Shown: one piece after another, positions 8,309 to 18,215 of the stretch
How positions within the stretch are numbered: the first letter of the stretch is position 1
How the letters are laid out: every line of letters begins with the position of its first letter
NCBI RefSeq assembly: GCF_024138715.1
Contig: NZ_CP092074.1
Coordinates: forward strand, 3,968,001-4,032,000
Length of the DNA stretch: 64,000 nt
Reading direction: 5' to 3'
Origin: Emticicia sp. 21SJ11W-3
GTDB lineage: Bacteria > Bacteroidota > Bacteroidia > Cytophagales > Spirosomataceae
Notes under the pieces: model-generated
Told to the model about the DNA's origin: nothing
The model's database searches: none
The model's input: only the letters and a program-made list of their open reading frames with translations
Translations under genes and position numbers: made by a program

Positions 8309-9940
8309 TTATATTGTTTTCAATCCCAATTCTTTCAAATATTCATTGTGTTTGTTGGTACTGCTACTGATTTTTCGTTCAATTTTTTCCAATTCCCAAT
8401 GCACCTCTTTTAAGTCAATAATCACATTATCTGCTGCTGTACTTACATAACGGGAAATATTCAAATTATACCCGTTTTTTTCAATTTCGCCCATTGAAAC
8501 TTTGCGTGAATACCGCTCTCTTTCACTTCGAAATTGGTAAGTTTCTACAATATTTTTAATATGTTTCTCACTAAGTGAATTTTGTCGCTTTTCTTTTTCG
8601 TAATGTTCAGCTGCATTGATGAATAATACATCCTCTTGCTTTTTACATTTTTTCAATACCAAAATACAAACAGGAATACCCGTAGAATAGAACAAATTAG
8701 GAGGCAAGCCAATAACCGTATCAATATGGTTGTCCTTCAATAACTTCGTTCTTATTCGTTCTTCTGCACCACCGCGGAACAGCACTCCGTGTGGCAAAAT
8801 AATTGCCATCGTCCCTTCTTTACCAAGAAAGTGAAAGCCGTGCAATAGAAATGCAAAGTCAGCTGCCGATTTGGGAGCTAAGCCATAGCTTTTGAAACGA
8901 AAATCTTCTCCCATTGCTTCGTTGGGTTCCCAACGCAAACTAAATGGCGGGTTGGCAACTATGGCATCAAACTCTGTTTTTTTGCTTGGGTTCATTTCAT
9001 TGAGTAAATCCCATTGATTGAGCAATGTATCACCGTGGAATATCTCAAACTCGGTATCTTTCATTCCGTGCAATAACATATTCATTCGGGCAAGGTTGTA
9101 AGTGGTAATATTCTTTTCCTGACCGTAAATTTTACCAATACTTCCCTTAGCGTTCTTTAATTGATTACGAACATTCAAAAGCAAAGATCCCGAACCGCAA
9201 GCCATATCCAGCACTTTATCCAATTTCGGTTTCAGGCCTGTTGTAGGATCCTGACTGTCTAAAGTAACTATTTCGGAAAGAATGGTCGAAACTTCTTGCG
9301 GTGTATAAAATTCTCCTGCTTTTTTCCCTGAACCTGCAGCAAATTTTCCAATCAAATATTCATAAGCATCTCCAAGTGTATCGGTATCCGTTGAAAAATC
9401 GGCAATCCCTTCGGCAATCTTTCCAATTACTTTACAAAGTTTATCATTCCTTTCTTTGGGTGTTTTCCCTAACTTCTCCGAGTTGAGATTAATTTCAGAA
9501 AAAAGACCTTTAAAGGTAGTACCAAACGATTTGTTTTCGATAAATCTAAAAGCATCCTCTAAAATTACTAATAATTCTCCATTTTGAGTACGAGCCAATT
9601 CGGTAATGTTGCTCCACAGATATTTAGGCTCTATAACATAATGCACTTTTCTACGCATCTGTTCTTCAAACTCTTCTACGTCTTCCTCATTATTTTTGTA
9701 CCATTCTTCTAACGGTGGCGGAATTACAAAATCGGGTCTTAAATCTTTTGATTTAATTTCAGGATAATCCTTTCCCAGTTCTTTTTTAGCTGCTTCCTCG
9801 TAATTAAACGATAAATATCGAAGAAAGAGAAATGAAAGCATATAATCACGGAAATCATCTGCATTCATTGCTCCCCGTAAGTCATTCGCAATGTTCCAAA
9901 GTGTATCGCCTAATTTTTTATGTTGTTGTTTTGTTGTCAT
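8309..9940 (-). CDS. hsdM: Type I restriction-modification DNA methyltransferase subunit
   Basis: A 543-residue N6-adenine methyltransferase. The N-terminal HsdM helical domain (LGDTLWNIANDLRGAMN) is followed by GEFYTPQEVS, SAM-binding motif I DMACGSGSLLL near residue 245, and catalytic motif IV NPPFS near 330. With HsdS it methylates the target site; with HsdR it restricts unmodified DNA. It is last in a leftward operon, 5 nt after the PrrC-like gene. Length is normal and the frame is intact, so methylation depends on whether a working HsdS is made. Confidence 0.95.
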   Translation of the reverse strand: MTTKQQHKKLGDTLWNIANDLRGAMNADDFRDYMLSFLFLRYLSFNYEEAAKKELGKDYPEIKSKDLRPDFVIPPPLEEWYKNNEEDVEEFEEQMRRKVHYVIEPKYLWSNITELARTQNGELLVILEDAFRFIENKSFGTTFKGLFSEINLNSEKLGKTPKERNDKLCKVIGKIAEGIADFSTDTDTLGDAYEYLIGKFAAGSGKKAGEFYTPQEVSTILSEIVTLDSQDPTTGLKPKLDKVLDMACGSGSLLLNVRNQLKNAKGSIGKIYGQEKNITTYNLARMNMLLHGMKDTEFEIFHGDTLLNQWDLLNEMNPSKKTEFDAIVANPPFSLRWEPNEAMGEDFRFKSYGLAPKSAADFAFLLHGFHFLGKEGTMAIILPHGVLFRGGAEERIRTKLLKDNHIDTVIGLPPNLFYSTGIPVCILVLKKCKKQEDVLFINAAEHYEKEKRQNSLSEKHIKNIVETYQFRSERERYSRKVSMGEIEKNGYNLNISRYVSTAADNVIIDLKEVHWELEKIERKISSSTNKHNEYLKELGLKTI

Positions 9941-9945
9941 ACTGA

Positions 9946-11010
9946 TTAAAATCTAAAATTGTATCTAGCTATTAACTTCTCAAAAACCTCATTAAAGACT
10001 TCTGTCTCTTTTTCATTCATTTCATTGAACTGTGGAACGAATACTCTTTTATGAGATAATGAATTGAGCATATTTATGGTTTCTTCGGGATTCTTTATTA
10101 TAATTTGTTCCAAGACAAATTTTATTTGACTTTTGCCTAAAAACGAAACGATATTTTCCAGCAACTGTCTTAGCAATACAAAATGGTATGTGAATAATTG
10201 TGTCTTTCTTGCTTCATCTAAAACCTGCAAAAGATGAAGATGAAAAAGGAAAACCTCATTTTTGAATTCCTTCAACTCTAATTCTTTCCCTTGTCTTTTC
10301 AGCATAAAGGATTTTGCATTTTGTTTATATCTCCCGCTTTTTTCTCCGTGATTTAGGCGGTCAAACAAAACTGAAAATAATCCGATGTGGTGTGTTGTAA
10401 GGATAATTTTTCGATTGCTTTCAAAATTATCTTCTATTAACCGCATAATGGTGTCGGCTGTGAGAAAGATATTGTTGTCGTCTAAACTGGAAACAGGATC
10501 ATCTATAAAGAAATGGGCATCTTGCACATCTGCCCAACCTTCTATTTTGAACATCGCCAGGAAAAAACACCAAATAAAAATTCGTTCTTCGCCTCTTGAT
10601 ATTTTAATGGCAGTATTTTCATCTTCTTCCAAAAAGAATGTTATTGAATCAATGCCAATCTCAGGGTCTGGATTGAGGTTAAACCGAAACTTGTAACCCA
10701 TATTATAAGCAACCAATTCTGCTTGGATACTTTCTTCCGTAAGCAGGTTGTATAGCTTGTTTAAACTACTTTTTTTAATGTCCAATTTGAGATTACTGTT
10801 ATTGTTCTCCTCATCATTATCCCAAATAAACAGGTCTTCGCTGTATGCGTTATAATAAACTCCCGAATGGTTGCCATCATTTTCGGCTTTTGTAAAGTCT
10901 TTGTAAGCAACAGACAATCTGGTTTTTCCTGTAGCATTAAAAGCATAAATACAGACAATGTATTCGCCTACATCTCTAACTTGTTGTGCTATTTCAGTTA
11001 CTGTACTCAT
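9946..11010 (-). CDS. PrrC-like ABC-ATPase, candidate anticodon nuclease
   Basis: A 354-residue protein between hsdS and hsdM. It has an atypical Walker A AFNATGKT (23-30), an ABC signature-like ISRGEE (137-142), Walker B HFFIDDPVSSLDD (166-178) and an LTTHH switch (204-208). The C-terminal part has Arg281 and Glu285 four residues apart (RQLLE) and His320 in NSLSH. This resembles the published Arg-Glu-His triad of the PrrC anticodon nuclease, which guards a type I restriction complex and cleaves tRNA-Lys when phage inhibit it. PrrC-type genes sit inside hsd operons, as here. Nuclease activity and tRNA target are inferred, not seen. An RloC relative is less likely because no zinc-hook coiled coil is present. 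Confidence 0.7.
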   Translation of the reverse strand: MSTVTEIAQQVRDVGEYIVCIYAFNATGKTRLSVAYKDFTKAENDGNHSGVYYNAYSEDLFIWDNDEENNNSNLKLDIKKSSLNKLYNLLTEESIQAELVAYNMGYKFRFNLNPDPEIGIDSITFFLEEDENTAIKISRGEERIFIWCFFLAMFKIEGWADVQDAHFFIDDPVSSLDDNNIFLTADTIMRLIEDNFESNRKIILTTHHIGLFSVLFDRLNHGEKSGRYKQNAKSFMLKRQGKELELKEFKNEVFLFHLHLLQVLDEARKTQLFTYHFVLLRQLLENIVSFLGKSQIKFVLEQIIIKNPEETINMLNSLSHKRVFVPQFNEMNEKETEVFNEVFEKLIARYNFRF

Positions 11011-11012
11011 TA

Positions 11013-11435
11013 TTAATCATTCATTTTAGGAAACAAACCCTGCATCAATCCTTTTTTGTGTTGTTTCAATTGTTCTATTTTCTCGGCTTGTGCCGTTATT
11101 AATTCATCTAATGCTGAAAAACAAGAAGCGATTTTTTGTTGTTCTTCGGTGTTCTTAGGTTGAAAAAATTTATATTTGAACAAATCTTCTAAAGCAATGG
11201 AACCTTGATTAGCGTTGCCACGAATAATAGACTCAATAAAAGCTACATACTCGTTTTTTTTAAATAGAGTATTTAAGAACTCTTGGGAAATTTTTGAATT
11301 TGCCCTTAAGCAAACAGCATTTTGATTTAGTAAAGCATTTTCATCTTTTGATTCAACTATAATTGTTCTTCCTACCAATGAATCATACATAGGTGGTTTA
11401 GACCCAACTGTTGTGATTATTCCCGACTTGTCCAC
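11013..11435 (-). pseudogene. hsdS: hsdS 3' fragment cut off by IS insertion
   Basis: The last part of a type I specificity subunit: the distal half of the second target-recognition domain and the C-terminal conserved helix ending in QEKI-like coiled coil (ITAQAEKIEQLKQHKKGLMQGLFPKMND). Its first codons come from the IS end, and a GTG there could allow reinitiation. Removing the IS and one copy of the 106-bp repeat joins it in frame to the fragment at 12983-13963, giving a normal 413-residue HsdS. It overlaps nothing and ends 3 nt before the PrrC-like start. Confidence 0.9.
11316..11421. repeat. 106-bp target-site duplication, left copy
   Basis: Identical over 106 bp to 13025-13130. Both are hsdS coding sequence and flank the IS directly, so this is the duplicated target. 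Confidence 0.92.
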
Positions 11436-13024
11436 CTCTTAAATTTAAAATCATAAGTTGCTGAAATAGAGTATATTAACTCTAGTAATTTTGTAATTTG
11501 CTGACCTAATGGGTCAAAATGTATAAAATCAGGCAAATAAAATATTCAGAAAGTTCGGTTTCTATCCAGGTTTATAAGATTGAAAACAGGAAGCGAGTCA
11601 TTGTTCGCCACATCGGCACTGCTCGTAACGAGCAGGAGAAATCTGACCTACTTGTTCTTGCTAATGATTTTATTGAAAAAATCTCTAAACAACTTTTTCT
11701 CTTTGAAGACCAGCAATCAGGCAATGTATTTTATATCAGACAAACCGAATTTATCGGGGTTCATTATACTTTTCTTTATGATGTACTATCCAAAATTATC
11801 CTTGCCATCGGTTTTGACAAGCTAAACAATACTCTGCTTCTGGATTTGGTCATTATGCGGATAATGGAACCGGCCTCTAAACTTCGTTCTATTGCGCTTC
11901 TGGAGGAATATTTTGGTATCAAACATCGCAGACAAAATTATTATAAGACTGCTCCTGAGTGGCTTAAACTAAAGTCGAAAGCCGAGGGCATTGCTCTCGC
12001 ATTTGCCAGGAAGCATTATGCCTTTAATTATGACTTATTGTTTTATGATGTCACTACCTTGTACTTTGAGACTTTTGAAGAAGATGAATTGCGTAAGAAT
12101 GGATTTTCTAAAGATAATAAATTCCAACAACCACAAATTTTAGTGGCACTAATGGTCAGTAAAGAGGGATTTCCGATAGCTTACGAAGTCTTTGCTGGCA
12201 ATACTTTCGAGGGGCATACCATCATTCCCGCTGTAAAAAGTTTCATCCTTAAAAATAAGGTAAAAAACTTTACAGTAGTGGCTGATGCGGCAATGATTAG
12301 TACCGAAAACATTGAGGCGCTAAGAGAAAATGACATCAGCTACATTGTAGGAGCCAGATTAGGTAATCTTTCCCATGAGTTGATAGAGGCAATAGACAAA
12401 AGTATTTTGCGTGAAGATGGCAAAAGCATCCGCATCAAAACAGACAAAGGATATTTGGTTTGCAGCTACTCCACAGTCAGGTATCGTAAGGATAAGTATG
12501 AAATGGAAAAGCAAATAGAAAATGCTAAATACATCATCGAAAACCCCTCCAAAAACAAAAAGCTAAAGTTCACCACCACGAAAGAAGAAATTATAGCACT
12601 CAACCAGAAACTAATCGATAAAACACAAAAGATTCTGGGAATCAAAGGCTATTATACCAATATAGAAGAAAGCCTTCTCAGCAATGATACCATCATAGAA
12701 CGTTATCACGAATTGTTCAGAATAGAACAGGCTTTCCGAATAGCTAAAAGCGATTTACAGACAAGACCCATATTTCACTACAAAGAAGAACCTATCAAGC
12801 TACATCTGTTAATTTGCTTTACAGCACTGGTTATATCCAAGCACATAGAACTTCAAACAAACAAATCCATCCGCAAATGTATCCATGAATGTAAAAGGAT
12901 AACAACGGCAAGGCTAAAAAACAAGATTACAGGAAAAGAAATAAAAATAAAGGCAAATCTAAACCCAGTAATCATGGAAATCCTAAGAAAAATTAACTTG
13001 CTGACCTAATTTGAACAAGTCAGG
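11422..13024 (+). mobile_element. IS1634-family insertion sequence with 106-bp target repeats
   Basis: A 1603-bp element with imperfect terminal inverted repeats (CCCGACTTGTCCA at the left; CCTGACTTGTTCA as the complement of the right end) and one transposase gene. It lies inside hsdS. The flanking 106-bp direct repeats are far longer than the few bp of most IS families. IS1634 of Mycoplasma is known for long, variable direct repeats, so this fits that family. Confidence 0.9.
11519..13009 (+). CDS. IS1634-family DDE transposase
   Basis: A 496-residue intact transposase. Catalytic-type segments are LLFYDVTTLYFET (first Asp, near 176), VVADAAMIS (second Asp, near 255) and YHELFRIEQAFRIAKSDL (Glu near 403), the usual spacing in the IS1634/IS4-like group. 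The N-terminus MYKIRQIKYSESSVSI carries the basic DNA-binding region. It ends 15 nt before the right inverted repeat. The frame is undamaged, so the element may still move. Confidence 0.92.
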   Translation: MYKIRQIKYSESSVSIQVYKIENRKRVIVRHIGTARNEQEKSDLLVLANDFIEKISKQLFLFEDQQSGNVFYIRQTEFIGVHYTFLYDVLSKIILAIGFDKLNNTLLLDLVIMRIMEPASKLRSIALLEEYFGIKHRRQNYYKTAPEWLKLKSKAEGIALAFARKHYAFNYDLLFYDVTTLYFETFEEDELRKNGFSKDNKFQQPQILVALMVSKEGFPIAYEVFAGNTFEGHTIIPAVKSFILKNKVKNFTVVADAAMISTENIEALRENDISYIVGARLGNLSHELIEAIDKSILREDGKSIRIKTDKGYLVCSYSTVRYRKDKYEMEKQIENAKYIIENPSKNKKLKFTTTKEEIIALNQKLIDKTQKILGIKGYYTNIEESLLSNDTIIERYHELFRIEQAFRIAKSDLQTRPIFHYKEEPIKLHLLICFTALVISKHIELQTNKSIRKCIHECKRITTARLKNKITGKEIKIKANLNPVIMEILRKINLLT

Positions 13025-13963
13025 AGCATTTTGATTTAGTAAAGCATTTTCATCTTTTGATTCAACTATAATTGTTCTTCCTACCAATGAATCATACATA
13101 GGTGGTTTAGACCCAACTGTTGTGATTATTAAATCATTTTTTTTCAATTTCCACTTTTCATATTGAACGGCATCACCTTCATTTATGTAAATAGCGTTAT
13201 CTTCATTCTTGATGTAATTAAAACCCATATCAGAAACCCTTATTATTCTTCTTCCCTTAGAAGTATAATCTTTAGACTGAAAGGCAAAACCTTTAAAGTA
13301 TTTAACTACATCTCCCAGCGTTTTCTCCACCCACTCCCCATCTTTCTCAAACACTTTAAACCTCAATTTCGGAACTTTCTCTCCCTCTTGCGGAAAAAGG
13401 TTTTGCATCAAGCCTTTTTTGTGGTCTTTAAGTAAATCTAACTTTTGGCTGTGTGCTACAATTACTTCATCTAATGCAGAAAGACAAGAAGCGATTTTTT
13501 GTTGTTCTGGTAGAGAATTACAAATTACGAATTCAAAATTACGAATTGCATTTAGTTGAATATTTGGAAGTCCCGAACCAACTCTCAATCTCATTATTTT
13601 TTCTTCATTGTGTTTTAGGGCTTGAAAGAGAAAGAGTGTATCAACTTTTTTATTTGTTTTTAATTTATAACAATGACCACCAAGCCAAAACTTTGAAGTT
13701 ATAAAGTTGACATAACCACAAGAGTTTCCTCCTTCACTTATTGTAATTGTGTTTTCTTCTGAATTAAATTTATCCGTGAAACCAGATGGATTAACTCCAC
13801 CATTTTGACAAGGATATTTTCCTTTTTCAGTTAATTCAATTCTGTTTAATTGTTCTCCCTTTATTATATCACAAACTTTCCCTAATGTTTTCACCTCCCA
13901 TTCCGCACTTTTGGCAAACTCAGGAAAACACAATTCGGGTATCAATTTTTTATTCTTGCTCAT
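12983..13963 (-). pseudogene. hsdS: hsdS 5' fragment: first recognition domain and most of the second
   Basis: A type I specificity subunit truncated by IS1634. The open frame gives 326 residues, the last 13 of which come from the IS. It keeps the first target-recognition domain (from WEVKTLGKVCDIIKG), the central conserved coiled coil (LPEQQKIASCLSALDEVIVAHSQK) and part of the second. In related systems shortened HsdS proteins can sometimes dimerise and direct a new specificity, so it may not be inert. Start ATG at 13963 overlaps the 3' end of the DUF1016 gene by 14 bp, typical for this operon. Confidence 0.88.
13025..13130. repeat. 106-bp target-site duplication, right copy
   Basis: Second copy of the hsdS segment at 11316-11421. 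Recombination between the two copies would remove the IS and restore hsdS exactly. Confidence 0.92.
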
Positions 13964-14987
13964 TATCTCCTTCTGTTGCGTTTATTTCGTTCAATACTAG
14001 CGCTTGCAGTTCGTCTATAGGTAATAGCAATTGGTATTCGGCTACACCAATAGGTTTGTTGATGTCCTGCAAAGTTATTTCCACATCCAAATGATCTTTA
14101 TCGGCACAGAGAATAATGCCAATAGATGGATTCTCGTTTTCGCCTTTCTCCAATTTATCCAATAGGGAAAGATACAAGTTCATTTAGCCTACGTATTCGG
14201 CTTTAAAACTGCCAATCTTTAATTCAATAGCCACCAAAGACTGTAATCCTCTGTGGAAGAAAAGCATATCTACAAAGTACTCTTTGTTGTTGTATTCCAA
14301 TCGGTATTGGTTACCTATAAATGAAAACCCTTTGCCTAATTCCAATACAAAAGCTCTGATTTTGGTTATCAACCTGTTTTCTAATTCCAGCTCTTTTACG
14401 GGTTCTGTAATACCCAAAAACCCAAGATTGTACGAGCTTTTAAATACTTCGTTGGCATATTCGGCACTTATTTCCGGTAATGTATTGCGGAAATTGTTAG
14501 TCTTTAGTTGATTTTCGGCACGGCTATAGCTGTCCATTTTGATGGCGTTGAGTAATAAATCTCTTGACCATCCTTTTACAGCTACTTCATTGGCATAAAA
14601 CGCAACAGCAGAAAGAGATTGGACTTTGTCTAATAACAACAAATTATGTCCCCAAGGTAAAACTGCTGCGCCCTGTAGCAGTTTTGCATCTGCTTGATAA
14701 TAACGCTCATAAAAGCGTTTCATATTCCACAAGTTGCGTGGCTATAAACCCATATCGGGAAATTCATTTTTGAGGTCAATAGATAATTGTTTTACAATAC
14801 CACTACCGTAACCTTCTTCTAACTGTTTTTCAAAGAGTAGTTTTCCCAAATTCCAATATACGGAATTTGCAGTACTGTTTACCTGCTTTGCAATTAGCGT
14901 TCGGGCGGTGTTAATTTGGCTTATCGCTTGATGTAAAATCTTCCGATAATCCGAAGTATTTATATTTATTTGAGGTTGATTACTCAT
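13950..14987 (-). pseudogene. DUF1016 / YhcG-type PD-(D/E)xK nuclease gene with two nonsense codons
   Basis: One continuous reading frame of 346 codons, the usual length of YhcG-family proteins, but broken by an in-frame TAG after ...FPDMGL (14742-14744) and an in-frame TAA after ...KAEYVG (14184-14186). No frameshift is present. The N-terminal DUF1016 domain is followed by the PD-(D/E)xK-like core (EYFVDMLFFHRGLQSLVAIELKIGSFK). Such genes often lie inside type I restriction operons, as here between hsdR and hsdS. A second intact member is at 43915. Two independent point mutations suggest decay rather than sequencing error. Confidence 0.85.
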
Positions 14988-14992
14988 TTTTT

Positions 14993-17900
14993 TTATTTAT
15001 TATCATAAGCAGCCAAACCGCTTATTTCTCTACCTTGAGCTAGTTTTTTTAATTGAGGCACAAGGTCTTCCATTAATGACAATTCTTTTGCTCTGCGTTC
15101 TTTCCAGCTTAAATCTAAAGGCTCCAACAAATCCGTTAATTTTTCTCCGTCAAAAATCATACGGCTCAAAATCGTATCTACAAAGCTTTGTAATACTGTG
15201 GTTTGTAAGCCGTACTTGTTGGCAAGGGTTGCAATTTCTTTATTATATTTTTCGTCTTTAAATATATCATAACCTTTTCGAAGCTCCTCTTCACTTAATC
15301 CTTTATTCCAATCTAAACTATCAATATACTCCGATAAGTCTTCTTCCTCATCCATTAAATTGGAATTGGATTTCAATAAACTTTTTACTTGTTCTTTGGT
15401 CATCTTCTGCTTACCTGGTTTCATTCCAAGGGTTTCCGCAGTTAATCTCATTATGTAGTCATAATCAATTACAGCAGAAGCAAACAACACAAATTCAAAA
15501 TCCAATTGCTGAATATCATCGGAAGCATTATTACCTTCTTTTTGCTGTATTTCCCGCAATTGTTTTGCCGTTTCTATGTATGAACTACGGAACTCCTGTA
15601 AAGTTTCTTTAGATAATATGGCTTCAATTTTTTCCTTTTGTCTGTCGTCTAAATCTGTATATTGGTCAAGCTGTGTTTTAAGTCGCTGTACTTCTTTAAA
15701 ATTTTTAACAAAGGCAATCCGAGCTGCATCACCTTTTAGGTTGTATACTTCTTCTGGTTCTCTGAGTAAATTGTTTTCATGCATAAATACACCTAATTTT
15801 TCAACAGCTTCTTTATACTTGTCAATCATCACAGGTGCAGGTTCAACCAACCAAATTTCTCTTGATTTTTCTTTATTATCTTCTCCCGAGAATAAAGCAA
15901 TAGCTTGGTTTACGGCTTCTTGTTGTGAACGAAAATCGAGAATATTTCCATACGGTTTAGTGTCGTTCAACACACGGTTGGTTCTGGAAAATGCTTGAAT
16001 CAATCCGTGATATTTCAGGTTTTTGTCCACATACAAAGTATTCAAGAATTTACTATCAAACCCCGTGAGTAACATATCTACCACAATAGTTATATCTATT
16101 TTTTCTTTGTGAGGTACGTCTTTGTTGCTGTATTTTTGGTCTTTGATACGTCTTTGTACATCTTGATAATACAAGTCAAATTCGTTGACATTATGATTGG
16201 TTTTATATTGTGTATTGTAATCGGCAATAATTTGCATTAATGCCTTTTTCTTTTCTTCGGGATTTTGCTGATTATCCTCTCTTTCTTGTGTTAAATCTTC
16301 TTGAAGTTGCTTGATGTCAGCTGCATTCTTTTGACTTCTTTGATCTCCATCTTTTGTCATTAATTGAGGAGGTGGAGAAAATACGCAAGCGATATTTAGC
16401 GGAACAAAGTTTGGATTATCATTTTGCTTTATCTTTTGTAATTCCTTGAAAATTTGATAATATTCAATAGCGTTATTGATAGAGGCCGTTGCCAATACCG
16501 CATTAAATTTACGCTCGTTAGTTGCTGCATCGTGTTTTTCCAGAATAGCCTCCACTACGGCTTGTTGGGCAATCGCTTCGCCAGGTTTGGCACTCTTCGA
16601 GCCTTCGCCTTTGAAATAATCAATATGGAACTTCAATACATTTCTATCGTCTATGGCGTGTGTTATAGTGTAAGCGTGTAATTCTTTTTCAAAAATATCT
16701 TGTGTGGTTTTATAAGACTCATATTCTCCTTCACGTATTTTATAAGTAGCATTATCAGGAAAAATAGGTGTTCCCGTAAAACCAAATAATTGTGCATTAG
16801 GAAAAAATTCTTTGATAGCTTTATGATTTTCACCAAACTGCGAACGGTGACACTCGTCAAAAATAAAAACAATACGTTGTTTGCTCAACGGCTCTAAACG
16901 TTCTTTGTAGTTTTTCTTTTGGTTACCATCTAAAGCCAAACCTAATTTTTGAATGGTGGTAACAATTACTTTATCCGCATAGTCAGTAGAGAGTAAACGC
17001 CTTACCAAGGTTTCAGTATTGGTGTTTTCCTCCACACTGCCTTCATGAAATTTATTAAACTCCTCACGAGTTTGTCTGTCCAAATCTTTCCGATCTACTA
17101 CAAACAAGCATTTTTCAATTTCGGGATTATCCTTTAAAAGTGTAGATGCTTTAAAAGAAGTCAGTGTTTTACCGCTTCCCGTAGTGTGCCAGATATAGCC
17201 ATTTCCACGATTTTGATTGACACATTCTTCAATAGCTTTTACAGCATAAATTTGATAAGGTCGCATCACGAGCATTTTCTGCTCACTTTGCACCAATACC
17301 ATATATTTGCTAATCATCTCGCCCAATGTGCATTTCTTAAGGAATTTATCCGTAAAGTCTTCAAGATGTTTAATTATTCTATTTTTTTCATCTGCCAAAT
17401 GGTAAGCAGGTAAAAATTGCTCATCGGCATTAAATTGGAAATGTTGTTTTATATTGTTCGCAAAATAAAAGGTGTTTGTTCTATTACTTACAATAAACAA
17501 CTGCATAAAGCAAAGCAGTGAATTTCCGAAACCATTGCCTGCTTCGTTTTTATAATCCACAATTTGCTGCATTGCTTTTCGTGGCGAAATGTCCAATTTT
17601 TTCAATTCAATTTGCACCATAGGCAAACCGTTGATAAGCAAAATCACATCGAATCGTTGATGGCTGTTTTCCGTATTAATACGTAATTGGCTAACTACTT
17701 CATATTCATTTTTGCACCAGTCTTTGATATTGACCAATGTATAATGTAAAGGTGTTCCATCTTCACGTTGAAAATACTGTCTTTCACGCAAAACTTTAGA
17801 AGCAGCAAATACATCAGGATTAATGATTTGTTCCCGAAGTCTTAAAAATTCACTGTCAGAAAGCCGAACACGGTTCAATTCTTCAAATTTAGTCTTGAAG

Positions 17901-18004
17901 TTTTGCTCCAGTGTTTTTCTGTCAAATATATCTGAACGATGAATATATTTCAGCCCTTTTAGTTGCTCAATTAGTTGTTCTTCTATTTGGTTTTCTTTAC
18001 TCAT
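14993..18004 (-). CDS. hsdR: Type I restriction endonuclease motor subunit
   Basis: A 1003-residue HsdR. The N-terminal PD-(D/E)xK nuclease core has Asp119 (QRFDVILLINGLP) and Glu133-Leu-Lys135 (QIELKK). The SF2 translocase has Walker A HTTGSGKT near 273-280, DECH at 383-386, FTGTP, and the motif VI region around QAFSRTNR. It translocates DNA and cuts when it meets an unmodified site, in complex with HsdM and HsdS. Its start overlaps the stop of the small XRE gene by 4 bp, so the two are translationally coupled. The DUF1016 gene follows after 5 nt. Frame and length are intact. Confidence 0.96.
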   Translation of the reverse strand: MSKENQIEEQLIEQLKGLKYIHRSDIFDRKTLEQNFKTKFEELNRVRLSDSEFLRLREQIINPDVFAASKVLRERQYFQREDGTPLHYTLVNIKDWCKNEYEVVSQLRINTENSHQRFDVILLINGLPMVQIELKKLDISPRKAMQQIVDYKNEAGNGFGNSLLCFMQLFIVSNRTNTFYFANNIKQHFQFNADEQFLPAYHLADEKNRIIKHLEDFTDKFLKKCTLGEMISKYMVLVQSEQKMLVMRPYQIYAVKAIEECVNQNRGNGYIWHTTGSGKTLTSFKASTLLKDNPEIEKCLFVVDRKDLDRQTREEFNKFHEGSVEENTNTETLVRRLLSTDYADKVIVTTIQKLGLALDGNQKKNYKERLEPLSKQRIVFIFDECHRSQFGENHKAIKEFFPNAQLFGFTGTPIFPDNATYKIREGEYESYKTTQDIFEKELHAYTITHAIDDRNVLKFHIDYFKGEGSKSAKPGEAIAQQAVVEAILEKHDAATNERKFNAVLATASINNAIEYYQIFKELQKIKQNDNPNFVPLNIACVFSPPPQLMTKDGDQRSQKNAADIKQLQEDLTQEREDNQQNPEEKKKALMQIIADYNTQYKTNHNVNEFDLYYQDVQRRIKDQKYSNKDVPHKEKIDITIVVDMLLTGFDSKFLNTLYVDKNLKYHGLIQAFSRTNRVLNDTKPYGNILDFRSQQEAVNQAIALFSGEDNKEKSREIWLVEPAPVMIDKYKEAVEKLGVFMHENNLLREPEEVYNLKGDAARIAFVKNFKEVQRLKTQLDQYTDLDDRQKEKIEAILSKETLQEFRSSYIETAKQLREIQQKEGNNASDDIQQLDFEFVLFASAVIDYDYIMRLTAETLGMKPGKQKMTKEQVKSLLKSNSNLMDEEEDLSEYIDSLDWNKGLSEEELRKGYDIFKDEKYNKEIATLANKYGLQTTVLQSFVDTILSRMIFDGEKLTDLLEPLDLSWKERRAKELSLMEDLVPQLKKLAQGREISGLAAYDNK

Positions 18005-18189
18005 TCTTCTATCAATAAATCTTTTGCATTAACGCCTAAAACTTTAGCAATTCGATACAAATCTTCAATGCTCGGTTGCCTCACGTTTCGAGCGTACTCG
18101 TTAACGGTGTTGTAACTTTTGTCCAACTTCTTAGCAAGCCAAGCTTGTGAGATTCCTTTCTCTTTTAAAACGTCTTTAATTCGGTTCAT
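18001..18189 (-). CDS. XRE-family helix-turn-helix regulator of the hsd operon
   Basis: A 62-residue single-domain protein. The helix-turn-helix SQAWLAKKLDKSYNTVNEYAR is followed by QPSIEDLYRIAKVLGVNAKDLL, the standard XRE fold. It is the first gene of the restriction operon and overlaps hsdR by 4 bp. By analogy with controller proteins of restriction systems it probably binds the palindrome just upstream and regulates its own operon, delaying or damping HsdR synthesis. Confidence 0.85.
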   Translation of the reverse strand: MNRIKDVLKEKGISQAWLAKKLDKSYNTVNEYARNVRQPSIEDLYRIAKVLGVNAKDLLIEE

Positions 18190-18215
18190 TGAAGCCTAAT
18201 TAATTTTTAACTGTT

